DNA of 64,000 nucleotides from Victivallales bacterium (GCA_017417585.1 JAFPYX010000010.1:1-64000); one strand, 5' to 3'. Counted from the first letter of the stretch, positions 20,100-28,700 are shown. Numbers and translations are program-made. Notes: generated by a model not told the origin, from the letters alone.

Positions 20100-21329
20100 A
20101 TGATCCGCAAACTTAGCATCCGCAATTTCGAGTCCCACGAGGATTCGGAAATAGAGTTCACCCCCGGCCTGAACCTGATTATCGGCCAATCCAACCAGGG
20201 GAAAAGCTCCATTGTCCGGGCGCTTGCCCTGGTGGCGGCCAACCGCTTCGATAAGGATTGCGTCCGCACGGGCTGCGATTTCTGCACGGTGCGGGCGGAG
20301 ACCGACCGGGGATGGGTGGAGTGCCGCCGGGGGGAAAGCGTGAACGAATGGGTGGTGGCAATCGGGGGCAATCCGCCCCAGGCCTACCGCAACATTGGCG
20401 CGGGAATGCCGCCGGGGGCCTTGGAGGCGCTTGGCATTGGCGAGCGCCCCCGGGGGGATATGCGCGAAATCCCCAATATCATGTTCCAGTTGGAAAAGCA
20501 CTACATGCTTGCCGAAATCGACGGGAAGAAGGCCACCGCCAACGTGGTCGCCCGGATGATGGACGATGCCATTGGCCTGGGGGGCATGGAGGAGCTGATC
20601 AAGGATATCGCCACCGACTATGCCGGCGGCCGAAAACGGCTGGGGACGCTGACCGAGGAGGTATCGGCCGCCGAGGCGGCGGTGCTGCCCGCCGAGGTGT
20701 TCAATGCCCATACCGCGCGGTTGGATTCCCTACGGGAGAAGATGGCGCAGGCCGAGGCGGATGCCGCCCTGCTTGCCAAGGGGGCGGACTACGCCGCCCG
20801 GCTACGCCAGATTTCCCGCGCACTGGCCGCCGCCCGGCTGCGGGCGGGCATTGGCGCGGGATTGGAGGAGCGGCTTGCCCGGCTTGGCGAAATGGCGGGA
20901 AAACTGGCGCTCCTGCACCGTGCCCGAATTGCTTCCGCGCGGCTTGCCAGCGCGGAAGGGCGGGCGGCAATTGGCCGGGGGTTGGAGGAGCGGCTGGCGG
21001 TTCTGGAAGAAAAGGGGCGCCGGCTGGCACTCCTGCGTCAGGCAGCAGAAGACCGGGGGGCGTTGGAACGCGCCGCAATTCTGGCCGCCACGGCGGGGTT
21101 TGAGGAACGGCTCCAACGGCTTGAGGCCCGGCGGAGGGATATCGCCGCAGCCCGGAAACGCCTCGAGGATGCCCGCGCAATCTACCGCAATCTGATGGCG
21201 GCCAAGAAGACCGCCGGGGCGGCTGGCGCGGCGCTGGCCGAGGCCGACAAGACTTTCCATTCGTATAGGGATGCGCTTGGCGTGTGCCCGCTTTGCGGGG
21301 CGGCGCTTGGCGCGGAAAAAGGAGAATGA
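20100..21329 (+). CDS. SbcC/Rad50-like half ATPase with zinc hook
   Basis: The 409-residue protein starts with the ABC-ATPase N-lobe of SbcC/gp46 proteins: IRKLSIRNFESHEDSEIEFTPG, then Walker A GQSNQGKSS at 29-37. About 200 residues of alanine/glutamate/arginine-rich coiled coil follow. It ends with CPLCG near residue 396, the zinc-hook motif. The second coiled-coil arm, ABC signature and Walker B of a full SbcC are absent, so this is a half molecule, and no separate second half is seen in the window. Half proteins ending at the hook are known in some phages, from memory. It heads a rightward operon with a resolvase and a clamp. Confidence 0.85.
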   Translation: MIRKLSIRNFESHEDSEIEFTPGLNLIIGQSNQGKSSIVRALALVAANRFDKDCVRTGCDFCTVRAETDRGWVECRRGESVNEWVVAIGGNPPQAYRNIGAGMPPGALEALGIGERPRGDMREIPNIMFQLEKHYMLAEIDGKKATANVVARMMDDAIGLGGMEELIKDIATDYAGGRKRLGTLTEEVSAAEAAVLPAEVFNAHTARLDSLREKMAQAEADAALLAKGADYAARLRQISRALAAARLRAGIGAGLEERLARLGEMAGKLALLHRARIASARLASAEGRAAIGRGLEERLAVLEEKGRRLALLRQAAEDRGALERAAILAATAGFEERLQRLEARRRDIAAARKRLEDARAIYRNLMAAKKTAGAAGAALAEADKTFHSYRDALGVCPLCGAALGAEKGE

Positions 21330-21331
21330 CA

Positions 21332-21598
21332 ATGCCAAAAGACAATGTTGCCGAATTCGAACGGCTGAAGGCGGCCGTCGAGGATTTGCGGGTGAAGCGG
21401 CTGGCCGCCGAGGCGGAGCAGACCCGCCTGGAGAACGAAATGGCGGAAATCCGCAAGGAAATCGAGGCCGCCTACGGCGTGCCGCTGGAGGATTTCGACA
21501 AGGCAATCACCGAGCTGGAGGCGGAATACGCCAAGGAGAGCGAGGTGCTGGCCGCCGAAATCGCCGCCTGCCGGCAGAAACTCGAGGAGGCCAAATAG
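21332..21598 (+). CDS. Small coiled-coil protein, 88 aa
   Basis: Starts MPKDNVAEFERLKAAVEDLRVKRLAAEAEQ and is almost entirely heptad-patterned and charged, with one break (YGVPLEDFDKA) that makes a helical hairpin. GGAG lies just before; an in-frame ATG two codons earlier is an alternative start. It follows the SbcC-like gene by two bases and could form part of its coiled-coil assembly. That is inferred from position only. Confidence 0.7.
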   Translation: MPKDNVAEFERLKAAVEDLRVKRLAAEAEQTRLENEMAEIRKEIEAAYGVPLEDFDKAITELEAEYAKESEVLAAEIAACRQKLEEAK

Positions 21599-21599
21599 A

Positions 21600-22151
21600 A
21601 TGGAATCGTATCTCGGTCTGGATTTGTCGCTGACCGCCACGGGATTCTTTCTGCTCCGGGCGGACGGCTCCCGCAAGGCCTTCGAAATCAACACCAAGCC
21701 GGGCGAATACGCCAGCCTGGTCAAGCGGGTGGGGGCAATTGCCGGGAAGATAATCGCGGAAATGGCGGGGGAGGGCGTGCGGCTTGTCCTGATGGAGGAT
21801 TACTTCGTCGGGCGGCAGTTCGCCGGGCCGGCCATTTCGCTGGCCGCCCTGGGGACCATCGTCCGGGACCGGCTCCTGGCCAACGGCTACCCCTACATTG
21901 CCCTGCCGCCCGCCTCGATCAAGAAGTTCGAATCGGGCTCCGGGGTCTCCAAGAAGGGGAACATGGTCAAGTGCGTGTTCAAGAACCACGCCTTCGATAC
22001 CGCCAGCGACAACATCGCCGATGCCTGCGCGGCGGCCTACTTCTGCAAGGGCTACGCCGATTGGCTTAACGGCTCTACCGCGTTCCATAAATACCAGTTG
22101 GATGTTCTTAAGGGAATAAAGGCGCAAATAGACAACCCGCCGGAAAAGTAG
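21600..22151 (+). CDS. RuvC-like Holliday junction resolvase
   Basis: The 183-residue protein has the RNase H-fold resolvase signature: GLDLSLTATGF with Asp8, VLMEDYF with Glu66/Asp67, a PPASIKKFESGSGVSKKGNMV segment like the RuvC 'P..vKk...G.G.a.K..v' loop, and SDNIADACAAAY with Asp137 and Asp141. Together these give the four acidic residues for two metal ions. Phages use such enzymes to resolve branched DNA before packaging. The ATG follows the previous stop by one base, with GGAGG upstream. Confidence 0.88.
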   Translation: MESYLGLDLSLTATGFFLLRADGSRKAFEINTKPGEYASLVKRVGAIAGKIIAEMAGEGVRLVLMEDYFVGRQFAGPAISLAALGTIVRDRLLANGYPYIALPPASIKKFESGSGVSKKGNMVKCVFKNHAFDTASDNIADACAAAYFCKGYADWLNGSTAFHKYQLDVLKGIKAQIDNPPEK

Positions 22152-22167
22152 CAAGAGGAAAGTAAAA

Positions 22168-23226
22168 ATGCTAGTAAACAAGCAGCAATTCAAGAATGCG
22201 CTCGCAAAGGCGAGCATCCTGACCAGTTCCGCCCTGACCGGGGACAAGGTCCGTTTCACCGCCCTCGGCGGCCAGGCCTCGATTACCGCAAGCAACGGGG
22301 CGGGGATGGGAATCTTCCGCTTTGAATGCGGGGCGGACGGCGACATGACCTTCGTAATCGAGGCCAAGCGCCTTGCCATCGTCAACTCGCTCCGCGGCGA
22401 CCCCGATTTCACGCTGGCGGGCGACAAGCTCACCATCTCGCAGGGCGAGACCACCACCAGCCTGCCGGTGGAGTCCCCGGAGGCGCTGGCCGTCCCGGAG
22501 ATGTATCTGGACAAGGACAAGGCCTTCGAGGTGGACCCCGCCAAATTGAAGCGCATCTTCACCCAGGTGGCCTACGCCCGCGATACCAAGGATAACTTCT
22601 ACAGCAACTACAGTTTCGGCTCGGATGGCCGCAGCCTTTTCGCCCGCGCCACCAACTCCAAACTTGCCGCCCGCGCAACCCTCGGCCTCGAGGCGGGAAT
22701 CACCGCCTTCGAGGCGACCATCACCGCAACGGCGGTGGCGCTGATCGAGGCGCTCGAGGAGGATTCCCCGGTGAAAATCGCCCTCGGCGAGAACTGCCTG
22801 GAACTGGAATCCGCCAGCATGAGCGCCTTCATCCACACCCCGGAGCGCGCCTTCCCCGCCCCCCAGTGCGATTCGCTTATCGATGGCGGCGATGGGGCGG
22901 CGAAATTCGCCATTGCCAAGGAGGCGATGATGGGGTCGCTTGGGATTTTCGCCAGCAGCGAGGCCAAGGATATCACCTTCGCCAAGGAAGGCGATACCGT
23001 GGTGCTTTCCAGCGACAACGGCATCAGCAGCGTCCGCGACCGCATCCCGCTGGAATCCAGCGAGGGGACGGATTTCAAGTTCGCGCTTGATCTTGGGCAG
23101 TGCCGGGCGATCTTCGGCAGCCTGCGGGATGCCCCGGTCATGGCATTCCGCTACGAGGACCCCGCCAAGCCCATCCGCTTCGGCGATGGCGTGGCAATGG
23201 CCGGCGTCGTCACCACGCTGGTGTAG
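22168..23226 (+). CDS. DNA polymerase sliding clamp (DnaN-like)
   Basis: The 352-residue protein has the three-fold repeat feel and length of bacterial beta clamps (about 366 residues). It shows MLVNKQQFKNALAKASILTS at the start, FVIEAKRLAIVNSLRG and VDPAKLKRIFTQVAYA in the first and second domains, and an ending DAPVMAFRYEDPAKPIRFGDG...GVVTTLV. The ending matches the family's 'P..i....' C-terminal strand but lacks the usual MPMR-type tail. A phage clamp would tether a phage polymerase, yet no DNA polymerase gene lies in the window. It may recruit host polymerase or one encoded further left. It is the last gene of the SbcC-like operon. Confidence 0.82.
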   Translation: MLVNKQQFKNALAKASILTSSALTGDKVRFTALGGQASITASNGAGMGIFRFECGADGDMTFVIEAKRLAIVNSLRGDPDFTLAGDKLTISQGETTTSLPVESPEALAVPEMYLDKDKAFEVDPAKLKRIFTQVAYARDTKDNFYSNYSFGSDGRSLFARATNSKLAARATLGLEAGITAFEATITATAVALIEALEEDSPVKIALGENCLELESASMSAFIHTPERAFPAPQCDSLIDGGDGAAKFAIAKEAMMGSLGIFASSEAKDITFAKEGDTVVLSSDNGISSVRDRIPLESSEGTDFKFALDLGQCRAIFGSLRDAPVMAFRYEDPAKPIRFGDGVAMAGVVTTLV

Positions 23227-23308
23227 CCCCGGGGCGCGGCTTGCCCCTCCCGCCGCCTGCGGAAAAGGCTGATCCATTATATATCCCCGTTGGATAGAAT
23301 GATGGTCG

Positions 23309-23331
23309 GCCGCCGCAGGCGGCGTTTTTTT
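23309..23331 (+). terminator. Terminator after the clamp gene
   Basis: GCCGCC pairs with GGCGGC around GCA, followed by seven T residues after one G. The 3' arm can also pair over 12 bases with an upstream stretch (about 23250-23261, CGCCGCCTGCGG), giving an alternative longer stem. Confidence 0.75.
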
Positions 23332-23391
23332 AATCTTGGGACCGCCATCGGGATAACGCACTTAAGGGCTTGCATTAGCCTTACTTCCAAT

Positions 23392-24417
23392 ATGCTTAAT
23401 CATCCGCACCAATCCGTTCCGCTACGGGTGGCGCAGGCGCTGCTGCTTATTGCCAAGTGGATACGCGATCCGGAGCACCACCGCACCGAGTTGAAAAGGA
23501 TGGGATTCCACAAGACCGAGCAGGGATGGAGCGATGCCAAGATTGAGAATTCCCCCGGCGAACGGAGTCTCCTCAAACTTGAGCGCGTTTTGGACAAAAT
23601 CGCCCCCGGCAATTCGTTCGAGGTGCTTTCGCAGGCGCGGCTTACATCCTACAACCAGAAACAAAAGGCGGACAAGGCAATTATGGAACTGGTGCAAGAT
23701 GCCACCAAGGACGATGTCAAGCATCTTGCTGCCAAGGCCGGCCGTCTTTTTCGGGCGGATGCCGTGGTAAAGGCAAAAACAGGCAGGCCTCCTTTCCCAT
23801 TCTACATTGAAAGCGACGGCATACAGCACCAGGCGGATTCCCCCTCCCATTATTCCCCGGCGCCGGACAAGCCGTCGCAGATTCACACCGACCGGGTGAA
23901 AGACTGCTGCGCCCGCCTTAACCACGGCGGAGTAATGCTACGCTTCAGTAGCAACAAGCAAGCAAGAAAAAAAAGTGCACTGGTAATTGCCCACGCCACC
24001 CGCTACTGTGAGTTGCTTCAAGCAGCCGGGCGCGGGGCATTGGAGACGCGGTTGGAGGTGCAGCGGTTCTGCGATGCCGCATGCTTCTGCTATGCGGGCG
24101 GACTTGGTATCGCCCACGCCAACGGCGGCGAATTGCGGAACGGCATAGCCGACTACGGGCGTTTCACCAATACAATGGTTGTAACCGCGGCCAAGGCGTG
24201 GGAACGCCGCGGCGCCGGTGGACTTACGCCGGAACAGGATAAGCTCTTTAGCATTTGGGGACGGGAAACCGATTTTATCGGCGGTCTCCAAACCATCGCC
24301 CGGAAACGCCCCGGCGATCAGGCGCATACGGGGCATGCAATGCGCAAACTATCAGAATATCGCGATTTGTATCAATTCTGCGGCCAAGTTACGGAGTTGA
24401 CGCGGAAATCCGTTTAA
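23392..24417 (+). CDS. Hypothetical phage protein with shared N-terminal module, 341 aa
   Basis: The start at 23392 (MLNHPHQSVPLRVAQALLLIAKWIRD) is chosen because its N-terminus parallels the LRV protein at 1432. Both begin M-x-NH, have an amphipathic VAxxLLxLA helix, and then carry DPEHx...G(F/W)xKTExGWSxxK. The remaining 280 residues are unknown. They are mixed alpha/beta with a basic SSNKQARKKS patch and a histidine-rich end. No ribosome site is obvious. The 3' end overlaps the convergent gene at 24414 by four bases. Confidence 0.65.
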   Translation: MLNHPHQSVPLRVAQALLLIAKWIRDPEHHRTELKRMGFHKTEQGWSDAKIENSPGERSLLKLERVLDKIAPGNSFEVLSQARLTSYNQKQKADKAIMELVQDATKDDVKHLAAKAGRLFRADAVVKAKTGRPPFPFYIESDGIQHQADSPSHYSPAPDKPSQIHTDRVKDCCARLNHGGVMLRFSSNKQARKKSALVIAHATRYCELLQAAGRGALETRLEVQRFCDAACFCYAGGLGIAHANGGELRNGIADYGRFTNTMVVTAAKAWERRGAGGLTPEQDKLFSIWGRETDFIGGLQTIARKRPGDQAHTGHAMRKLSEYRDLYQFCGQVTELTRKSV

Positions 24418-25241
24418 CTTTTTTGGCGCGTCTGCTTACGGGCTTCTTCGGTTTCCAAAAGCCATAATTCGTTTGCCAGACGGAGGTCATCGGGGCAGCC
24501 GTCTATTGGGCGGAAATCCGCCAGCGCTTTCTCAATGCCCTCGCCGTCAATTTGGACTTTGCCGTCTTTCTCGGTGATGAAGCCTTTCGCCGCCAGTTCC
24601 CGCCAAATGGCGTTTGCCAGAGCTACGGGGAATCCAAATTTCTCCCAAAGCCACGCCCGCCGGGGGACTTGGTAGAAGGCGATTGCCCTAATTGCCCGGA
24701 GTTCCATCGTGGTATACATTGCCTCTCGGGCAAGAGTGGTTGTTTCGGCGGCGGCTTCGGGAATTTCAAAGGGAAGCCGGAGTTCTGACGAAGCCCCAAG
24801 CAAAAGGAATACCCGTCGCCGGGCAAGGGCATTTTTCTGCTTGGCCAAGCGGGAAAGCATTGCCGCAAAGGCGGGAGACCAAAGGCAATCCAGCCACGGG
24901 AGGATGATCGTCAGGAACGGATGCTTCGGGTCCGACTTGAAAGACTTTGCCGCCTTATCGATTTCCGTCTGAAGCCCCGCCGCACTTGTTTCATCAAGGG
25001 TAATAGGGGCGGAAAGCCACGGCGCTTCAAAGCACGCGGCCGTTTCACCTGCCGGATGGTGGATTGCCATTACGCATTTGGCTTTGGAAGCCCGCCACGG
25101 GAGTTGGTCAAATATTGCCATCAGCATTTCCCGGCAGTTAAGCGGGTCGTGCGCCCGGACCAACAGAAAGGGCTGCTTGCGCAGATTGACACGGCGGAAT
25201 TCGCCAATGGATTCATCGAAGTAGGTGATTTCGTAATGCAT
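24414..25241 (-). CDS. Hypothetical phage protein, 275 aa
   Basis: Starts MHYEITYFDESIGEFRRVNLRKQPFLLVRAHDPLNCREMLMAIFDQLPW. It shows alpha/beta segments (TIILPWLDCLWSPAFAAMLSRLAKQK, RRRVFLLLGASSELRLPF) and a C-terminal winged-helix-like part (WRELAAKGFITEKDGKVQIDGEGIEKAL) that could bind DNA. The layout, a possible sensor or P-loop-less domain followed by a winged helix, would suit a regulator, but nothing decisive is present. It is transcribed leftward from the 25242-25420 divergent region. Confidence 0.65.
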   Translation of the reverse strand: MHYEITYFDESIGEFRRVNLRKQPFLLVRAHDPLNCREMLMAIFDQLPWRASKAKCVMAIHHPAGETAACFEAPWLSAPITLDETSAAGLQTEIDKAAKSFKSDPKHPFLTIILPWLDCLWSPAFAAMLSRLAKQKNALARRRVFLLLGASSELRLPFEIPEAAAETTTLAREAMYTTMELRAIRAIAFYQVPRRAWLWEKFGFPVALANAIWRELAAKGFITEKDGKVQIDGEGIEKALADFRPIDGCPDDLRLANELWLLETEEARKQTRQKS

Positions 25242-25420
25242 AGATGTCTTTATGGGGGGTGCTTCAATAATATATCACGGTTGGCAACGACATTACGCGG
25301 CGTGCGCCAATTTCCACGCCTTTGCCGCGTAAAAAGCAACGGCCGCGCTTATAATTGGTGGATTGGAGGAACATCGCCCCATTTCAGGCGGAATGCCATA
25401 ATCCTTCCCCCAATCCCCCC
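25242..25420. promoter_or_regulatory. Divergent intergenic region with inverted repeat
   Basis: A perfect 9-bp inverted repeat (TTACGCGGC at 25293-25301 and GCCGCGTAA at 25324-25332) lies midway between the leftward gene at 25241 and the rightward gene at 25421. A TATAAT occurs at 25350-25355 on the plus strand. It reads like an operator-promoter region for two divergent units. Confidence 0.45.
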
Positions 25421-25828
25421 ATGGCAATGCGCAGCCCTTTCGACATCTTCCTCGAGTGCTTCAAGCACTCCTTCCACAAGTTCACCTTTGTGGCGGCCGT
25501 CCCGGTGGCGGAGAAGGTCTCCCCGGCGGGGCGGCGGTACCGGCGGTATGTCGGGAAATTCGCCTTCGAGCCGCCGCGGGCGGCCTTCGAGGCGGATATC
25601 CAGGAGCACCGCGCCGAAATCCTCGCGGCCTTCCGGGGGCTGGATTCGTCGGAGAGCAACTGCTTCTCCCGCCGGTTCACCCGCCGCTACATTGGCAAGG
25701 ACGGGAAGATTCTCAAGAAGGATAAATATTCCTATGTATTCGACATCGTCCCCCGCAACGTGGTGGATTTCAGAATCGACCCCGGGCGTGGGCGGTTCTA
25801 TCTGTATGTCCTGGGGGTCGGCCAGTAG
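25421..25828 (+). CDS. Hypothetical phage protein, 135 aa
   Basis: Starts MAMRSPFDIFLECFKHSFHKFTFVAAV. It is rich in arginine and phenylalanine (RRYRRYVGKFAFEPPRAAFEADI, SRRFTRRYIGKDGKILKKDKYSYVFDIVPRNVVDFRID) with a strand-rich C-terminus. No family is recognised. There is no good ribosome site before the ATG; an upstream GGAGGA lacks an ATG at the right spacing. It is the first of three rightward genes before the integrase. Confidence 0.65.
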   Translation: MAMRSPFDIFLECFKHSFHKFTFVAAVPVAEKVSPAGRRYRRYVGKFAFEPPRAAFEADIQEHRAEILAAFRGLDSSESNCFSRRFTRRYIGKDGKILKKDKYSYVFDIVPRNVVDFRIDPGRGRFYLYVLGVGQ

Positions 25829-25904
25829 CCTCCCCGGTTGAGGAAAGTAGGAAGTACGAAACCGAAGAACTTCAATCCAGAACCGGAATACGGAGGGAAT
25901 AGCA

Positions 25905-26300
25905 ATGAAAACGCCAGCCTTTGATGCAAGCTACCGGCCGCATGGCTATGCGCGGAACGAAATAGGATGCTGGGAGGGGCTTCTTGCCCGCCCGGAGTAT
26001 TTTTCCCTGGATATTGTCGCGCGGAAGGCGGTATGCTGGGACGATGGCAAGGGGTTCCCGCCCGCGGAAATCCTCGGCGTGGATTGCGTGGAGGCGGGCA
26101 ACCGGCTGCAATACGACTACCACCGCGGGGGGTCTTCCGACGACAAGGCGGTGGCCGATGCGGTCTATCTGCACAACCTCCGCGTGCTAATCCGCAAGGG
26201 CGGGTGGCTTCTCCGGGTGTTCCGGCTCCGCCAGGCGGCCCAAATATACCGTGCCCTCCGCAACGGGGAATACGATAATTTCAACTACACGGCCAAGTAG
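25905..26300 (+). CDS. Hypothetical phage protein, 131 aa
   Basis: Starts MKTPAFDASYRPHGYARNEIGCWEG after a GGAGGGAATAGC site. A beta-rich N-terminal half is followed by two helices (DDKAVADAVYLHNLRVLIRKGG, VFRLRQAAQIYRALRNGEYDNF). The family is not recognised. It is followed after 12 bases by the membrane protein gene at 26313. Confidence 0.65.
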   Translation: MKTPAFDASYRPHGYARNEIGCWEGLLARPEYFSLDIVARKAVCWDDGKGFPPAEILGVDCVEAGNRLQYDYHRGGSSDDKAVADAVYLHNLRVLIRKGGWLLRVFRLRQAAQIYRALRNGEYDNFNYTAK

Positions 26301-26312
26301 GGAGGCAAGCCA

Positions 26313-27053
26313 ATGGATACCTTTCTTTCCCTGCTGGACCGGCTCAACGCCCGCTACGGGATTTTCTATGCCATACTGATTTCAGGCGGCATCGGCCTGC
26401 TATGGATGGCACTCAACCGCTTTGGAAGCACCATTGCCGGGTGGCTGCGTCACTGGTCGCGCCGCAAACTCATTATTGTGGACAAGGGCCATCTGCTGGG
26501 CCACCAGTTGTTCTTCAAACTCCGCCACTATACGGAAAGCCGGCTGGTCAACCTGAACTGCCAGTGCGTGCTGCGGAAGCGCCTTTTCGGCGATTTGATG
26601 ACCATCCGCCTGAATGTCGAGTGCAAGATGCTCCAGGAGTTCATCAAGCGGAGCAATTTCCACGTGATGCCCGCCGAGTTCCAGGCGACGGTGGAGACCG
26701 AAATCACGGCGTTCTTCCACGATTGGGAACGGGAGGCCGCCGAGGCGGGCATCCCCGGCGTGGTGCTGGAGCGCTTTGTGGCGGCAATCACCCCCATGCG
26801 CCAATCGCTCCTGTCTTATGTGGGGAAATCGTTCATCTCGGACTATATCACCGGGGATAGCAACTACGCCCAGATGAACCGCCTGCTGGATGTCATAAGC
26901 GGGCTGGAGGAGCTCATCATAGTCCAGTTGGAAAGCACGCTGGATTCCATGAACGGCGAGATCAGCGGCCTGGACTACAAGGGGATTATCTGCACCCACT
27001 GCCCCCAGTGCCAATCCACCCACGCCCAGCAATCGAAAAAGGCAAGGGGATAG
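26313..27053 (+). CDS. Predicted single-pass membrane protein of the element, 246 aa
   Basis: One hydrophobic segment near residues 16-34 (IFYAILISGGIGLLWMAL) is followed by a basic stretch (RHWSRRKLI), so the bulk should be cytoplasmic. The soluble part is helical, with ECKMLQEFIKRSNFHVMP and ETEITAFFHDWEREAAEAG. It ends with a CTHCPQCQSTH cluster that could bind zinc. No family is recognised. It lies next to the integrase and converges on it, a usual place for lysogeny or superinfection-exclusion genes; that role is only a guess. Confidence 0.65.
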   Translation: MDTFLSLLDRLNARYGIFYAILISGGIGLLWMALNRFGSTIAGWLRHWSRRKLIIVDKGHLLGHQLFFKLRHYTESRLVNLNCQCVLRKRLFGDLMTIRLNVECKMLQEFIKRSNFHVMPAEFQATVETEITAFFHDWEREAAEAGIPGVVLERFVAAITPMRQSLLSYVGKSFISDYITGDSNYAQMNRLLDVISGLEELIIVQLESTLDSMNGEISGLDYKGIICTHCPQCQSTHAQQSKKARG

Positions 27054-27078
27054 CGGCGGTTCCGGGCGGCTTCCGCGC

Positions 27079-28392
27079 TTATTGGGAAGCCCGCCGGCCC
27101 GTCAGGATTTCGCGGAGCCTATCCGCCTCCGGGGCGGCCGTCCCAAGCGAATCAAGATAGCGGAGGGCCTCCTCCAGGCGCTCGCGCTCGCCGCCAATGC
27201 CCACCAGTTTACCCACGGCGCGGATGGCATCCCGCTGCGCCTCGTCCCCCACGTGGGTATAGTAGGCGGCAATGATATCGGCATCGTCGCCAATGATGGA
27301 CACCACCGTCGATTCGGGGATGCCCTTTTCGGCGCAGCGGGATACCAGAGTATGCCGGAGAGAATGGAAGCCGTATATGGTGACCCGCCGCTTCCGGCCG
27401 GGGACTTCCTGGTTGGTGGTTATCCCCGCCCGGCGAAGCACGCGGATGCAATCCAGATCGACCAGGGCGGCCCCAATGTTCTTCCCGCGGGCATCGACCC
27501 GCTGGTAGCGGAGCGCCACGTTGGGGCAGACGAAGGCGGCCTCGTCCGCACAATCCCTATGCCGTTCCCGCAGGATGCGCTCCAGCGGCTCCGCCATTGG
27601 TATGGAGACCTGCTTGCCCGTCTTGTACTGGATGATTTCAATCCGCCCCAGATTCCAATGGACGCGGTTCCAGCGCATCAGCGTGCAATCCTTGAGGCGC
27701 TGCCCGGTGTAGAGGCCTATATAGTAGATTACCTTTATCTCGGATTTGTTGAGCAGCCGGAAGGAATCATCGTCCAGGGCGGCCATGATGGCACGCTCCT
27801 GCTCCGGGGTGAAATTCAGCCGGCGGACGGCGAGGTTGTTCTCCTCGCGGGCCTTCCGCAGAAGCGTCTTCGCCCGGAAAAGCGCGGGGTTTGCCCCAAA
27901 ACCCGCAAGGACGGTCAGCACCTTGCGGATGCGCTTGATCTTGCGATTGTGGGTATCCACCGCCAAATTCTGCTTGCGAAGCAGGTCGGCGAAATCCTCG
28001 GCGATGCGGGGGGTGAGTTGATCCAGATAGGCCGCCTTCGGGGAGGCAAAGGCGACAAACTCCCCCCAGGTCGATTCGTAGGCGAGCTGCTCGGAAACGG
28101 TGGCGGGGCAGGCGCGGTCGGGACTGACCGAATACTCTTCCCACGCCTTGGAAAGCCGGAGGCGCTTCTCCGGGGCTGCCAGGCCCCGGGCGGTCTTGAC
28201 GTGGGCGGCCACCTCATCCAGTGTGGTTGCGGTCGCGGTTGGAATCAGGAGGCGGGCCTTCTTCAGCGCCTCCTCCTTGTTCCTGGTGCCGAGGGCAACC
28301 GTCTTTCGGAGGCCCTCCACCTGATATCGGTAATAGTAATTGCCATCCTGAAGATAGATGGCGCCCTTGGACAACCGGGTTGTTTTATTCAT
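27079..28392 (-). CDS. int: Tyrosine recombinase (phage integrase)
   Basis: The 437-residue protein has an N-terminal arm-binding-like part (KGAIYLQDGNYYYRYQVEGLRKTVALGTRNKEEALKKA), a SAM-like core-binding domain, and a catalytic domain. The catalytic domain shows the first arginine in GLYTGQRLKD, a lysine-bearing beta-hairpin (QYKTGKQVSIPM), the H-x-x-R pair in FHSLRHTLVSR and the final tyrosine in AAYYTHVG. The ATG at 28392 has no ribosome site; the frame stays open upstream through the tRNA, which is not coding. It is placed 115 bases from the tRNA-Ser 3' end, typical for an enzyme that integrates into that tRNA. Confidence 0.92.
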   Translation of the reverse strand: MNKTTRLSKGAIYLQDGNYYYRYQVEGLRKTVALGTRNKEEALKKARLLIPTATATTLDEVAAHVKTARGLAAPEKRLRLSKAWEEYSVSPDRACPATVSEQLAYESTWGEFVAFASPKAAYLDQLTPRIAEDFADLLRKQNLAVDTHNRKIKRIRKVLTVLAGFGANPALFRAKTLLRKAREENNLAVRRLNFTPEQERAIMAALDDDSFRLLNKSEIKVIYYIGLYTGQRLKDCTLMRWNRVHWNLGRIEIIQYKTGKQVSIPMAEPLERILRERHRDCADEAAFVCPNVALRYQRVDARGKNIGAALVDLDCIRVLRRAGITTNQEVPGRKRRVTIYGFHSLRHTLVSRCAEKGIPESTVVSIIGDDADIIAAYYTHVGDEAQRDAIRAVGKLVGIGGERERLEEALRYLDSLGTAAPEADRLREILTGRRASQ

Positions 28393-28507
28393 TTTGGGCG
28401 GTGCGGCTGGTTTGTTGGCTTTTGGCACCGTGATGACCCCAATTGCTGCCGTCCTGCCGTTTAAACGGCAAGAAAATGGCAAGAAAACCGATTTTCCTGG
28501 GTAAAAA

Positions 28508-28595
<88 letters not shown>

Positions 28596-28629
28596 GATGA
28601 AGTTCTATGGCCGTTTGGCAAACTCCCAT

Positions 28630-28657
28630 AAGATAAGTCGCTTTCCGAGGATTTCAA
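28630..28657 (-). promoter_or_regulatory. Sigma-70-like promoter of tRNA-Ser
   Basis: The minus strand has TTGAAA (28652-28657), a 16-base spacer and TATCTT (28630-28635), about 35 bases before the tRNA 5' end. Confidence 0.6.
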
Positions 28658-28700
28658 CCTCTTTGTTCTGAAAAAGACGAGATTTTGTGGCAGAATACGG

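Noticed and set aside
20701..21724. Several long reverse-strand ORFs across the SbcC-like and RuvC-like genes.
   Set aside because: They are proline/arginine-rich shadows of GC-rich coding sequence with no family features. The forward genes have clear motifs and ribosome sites.
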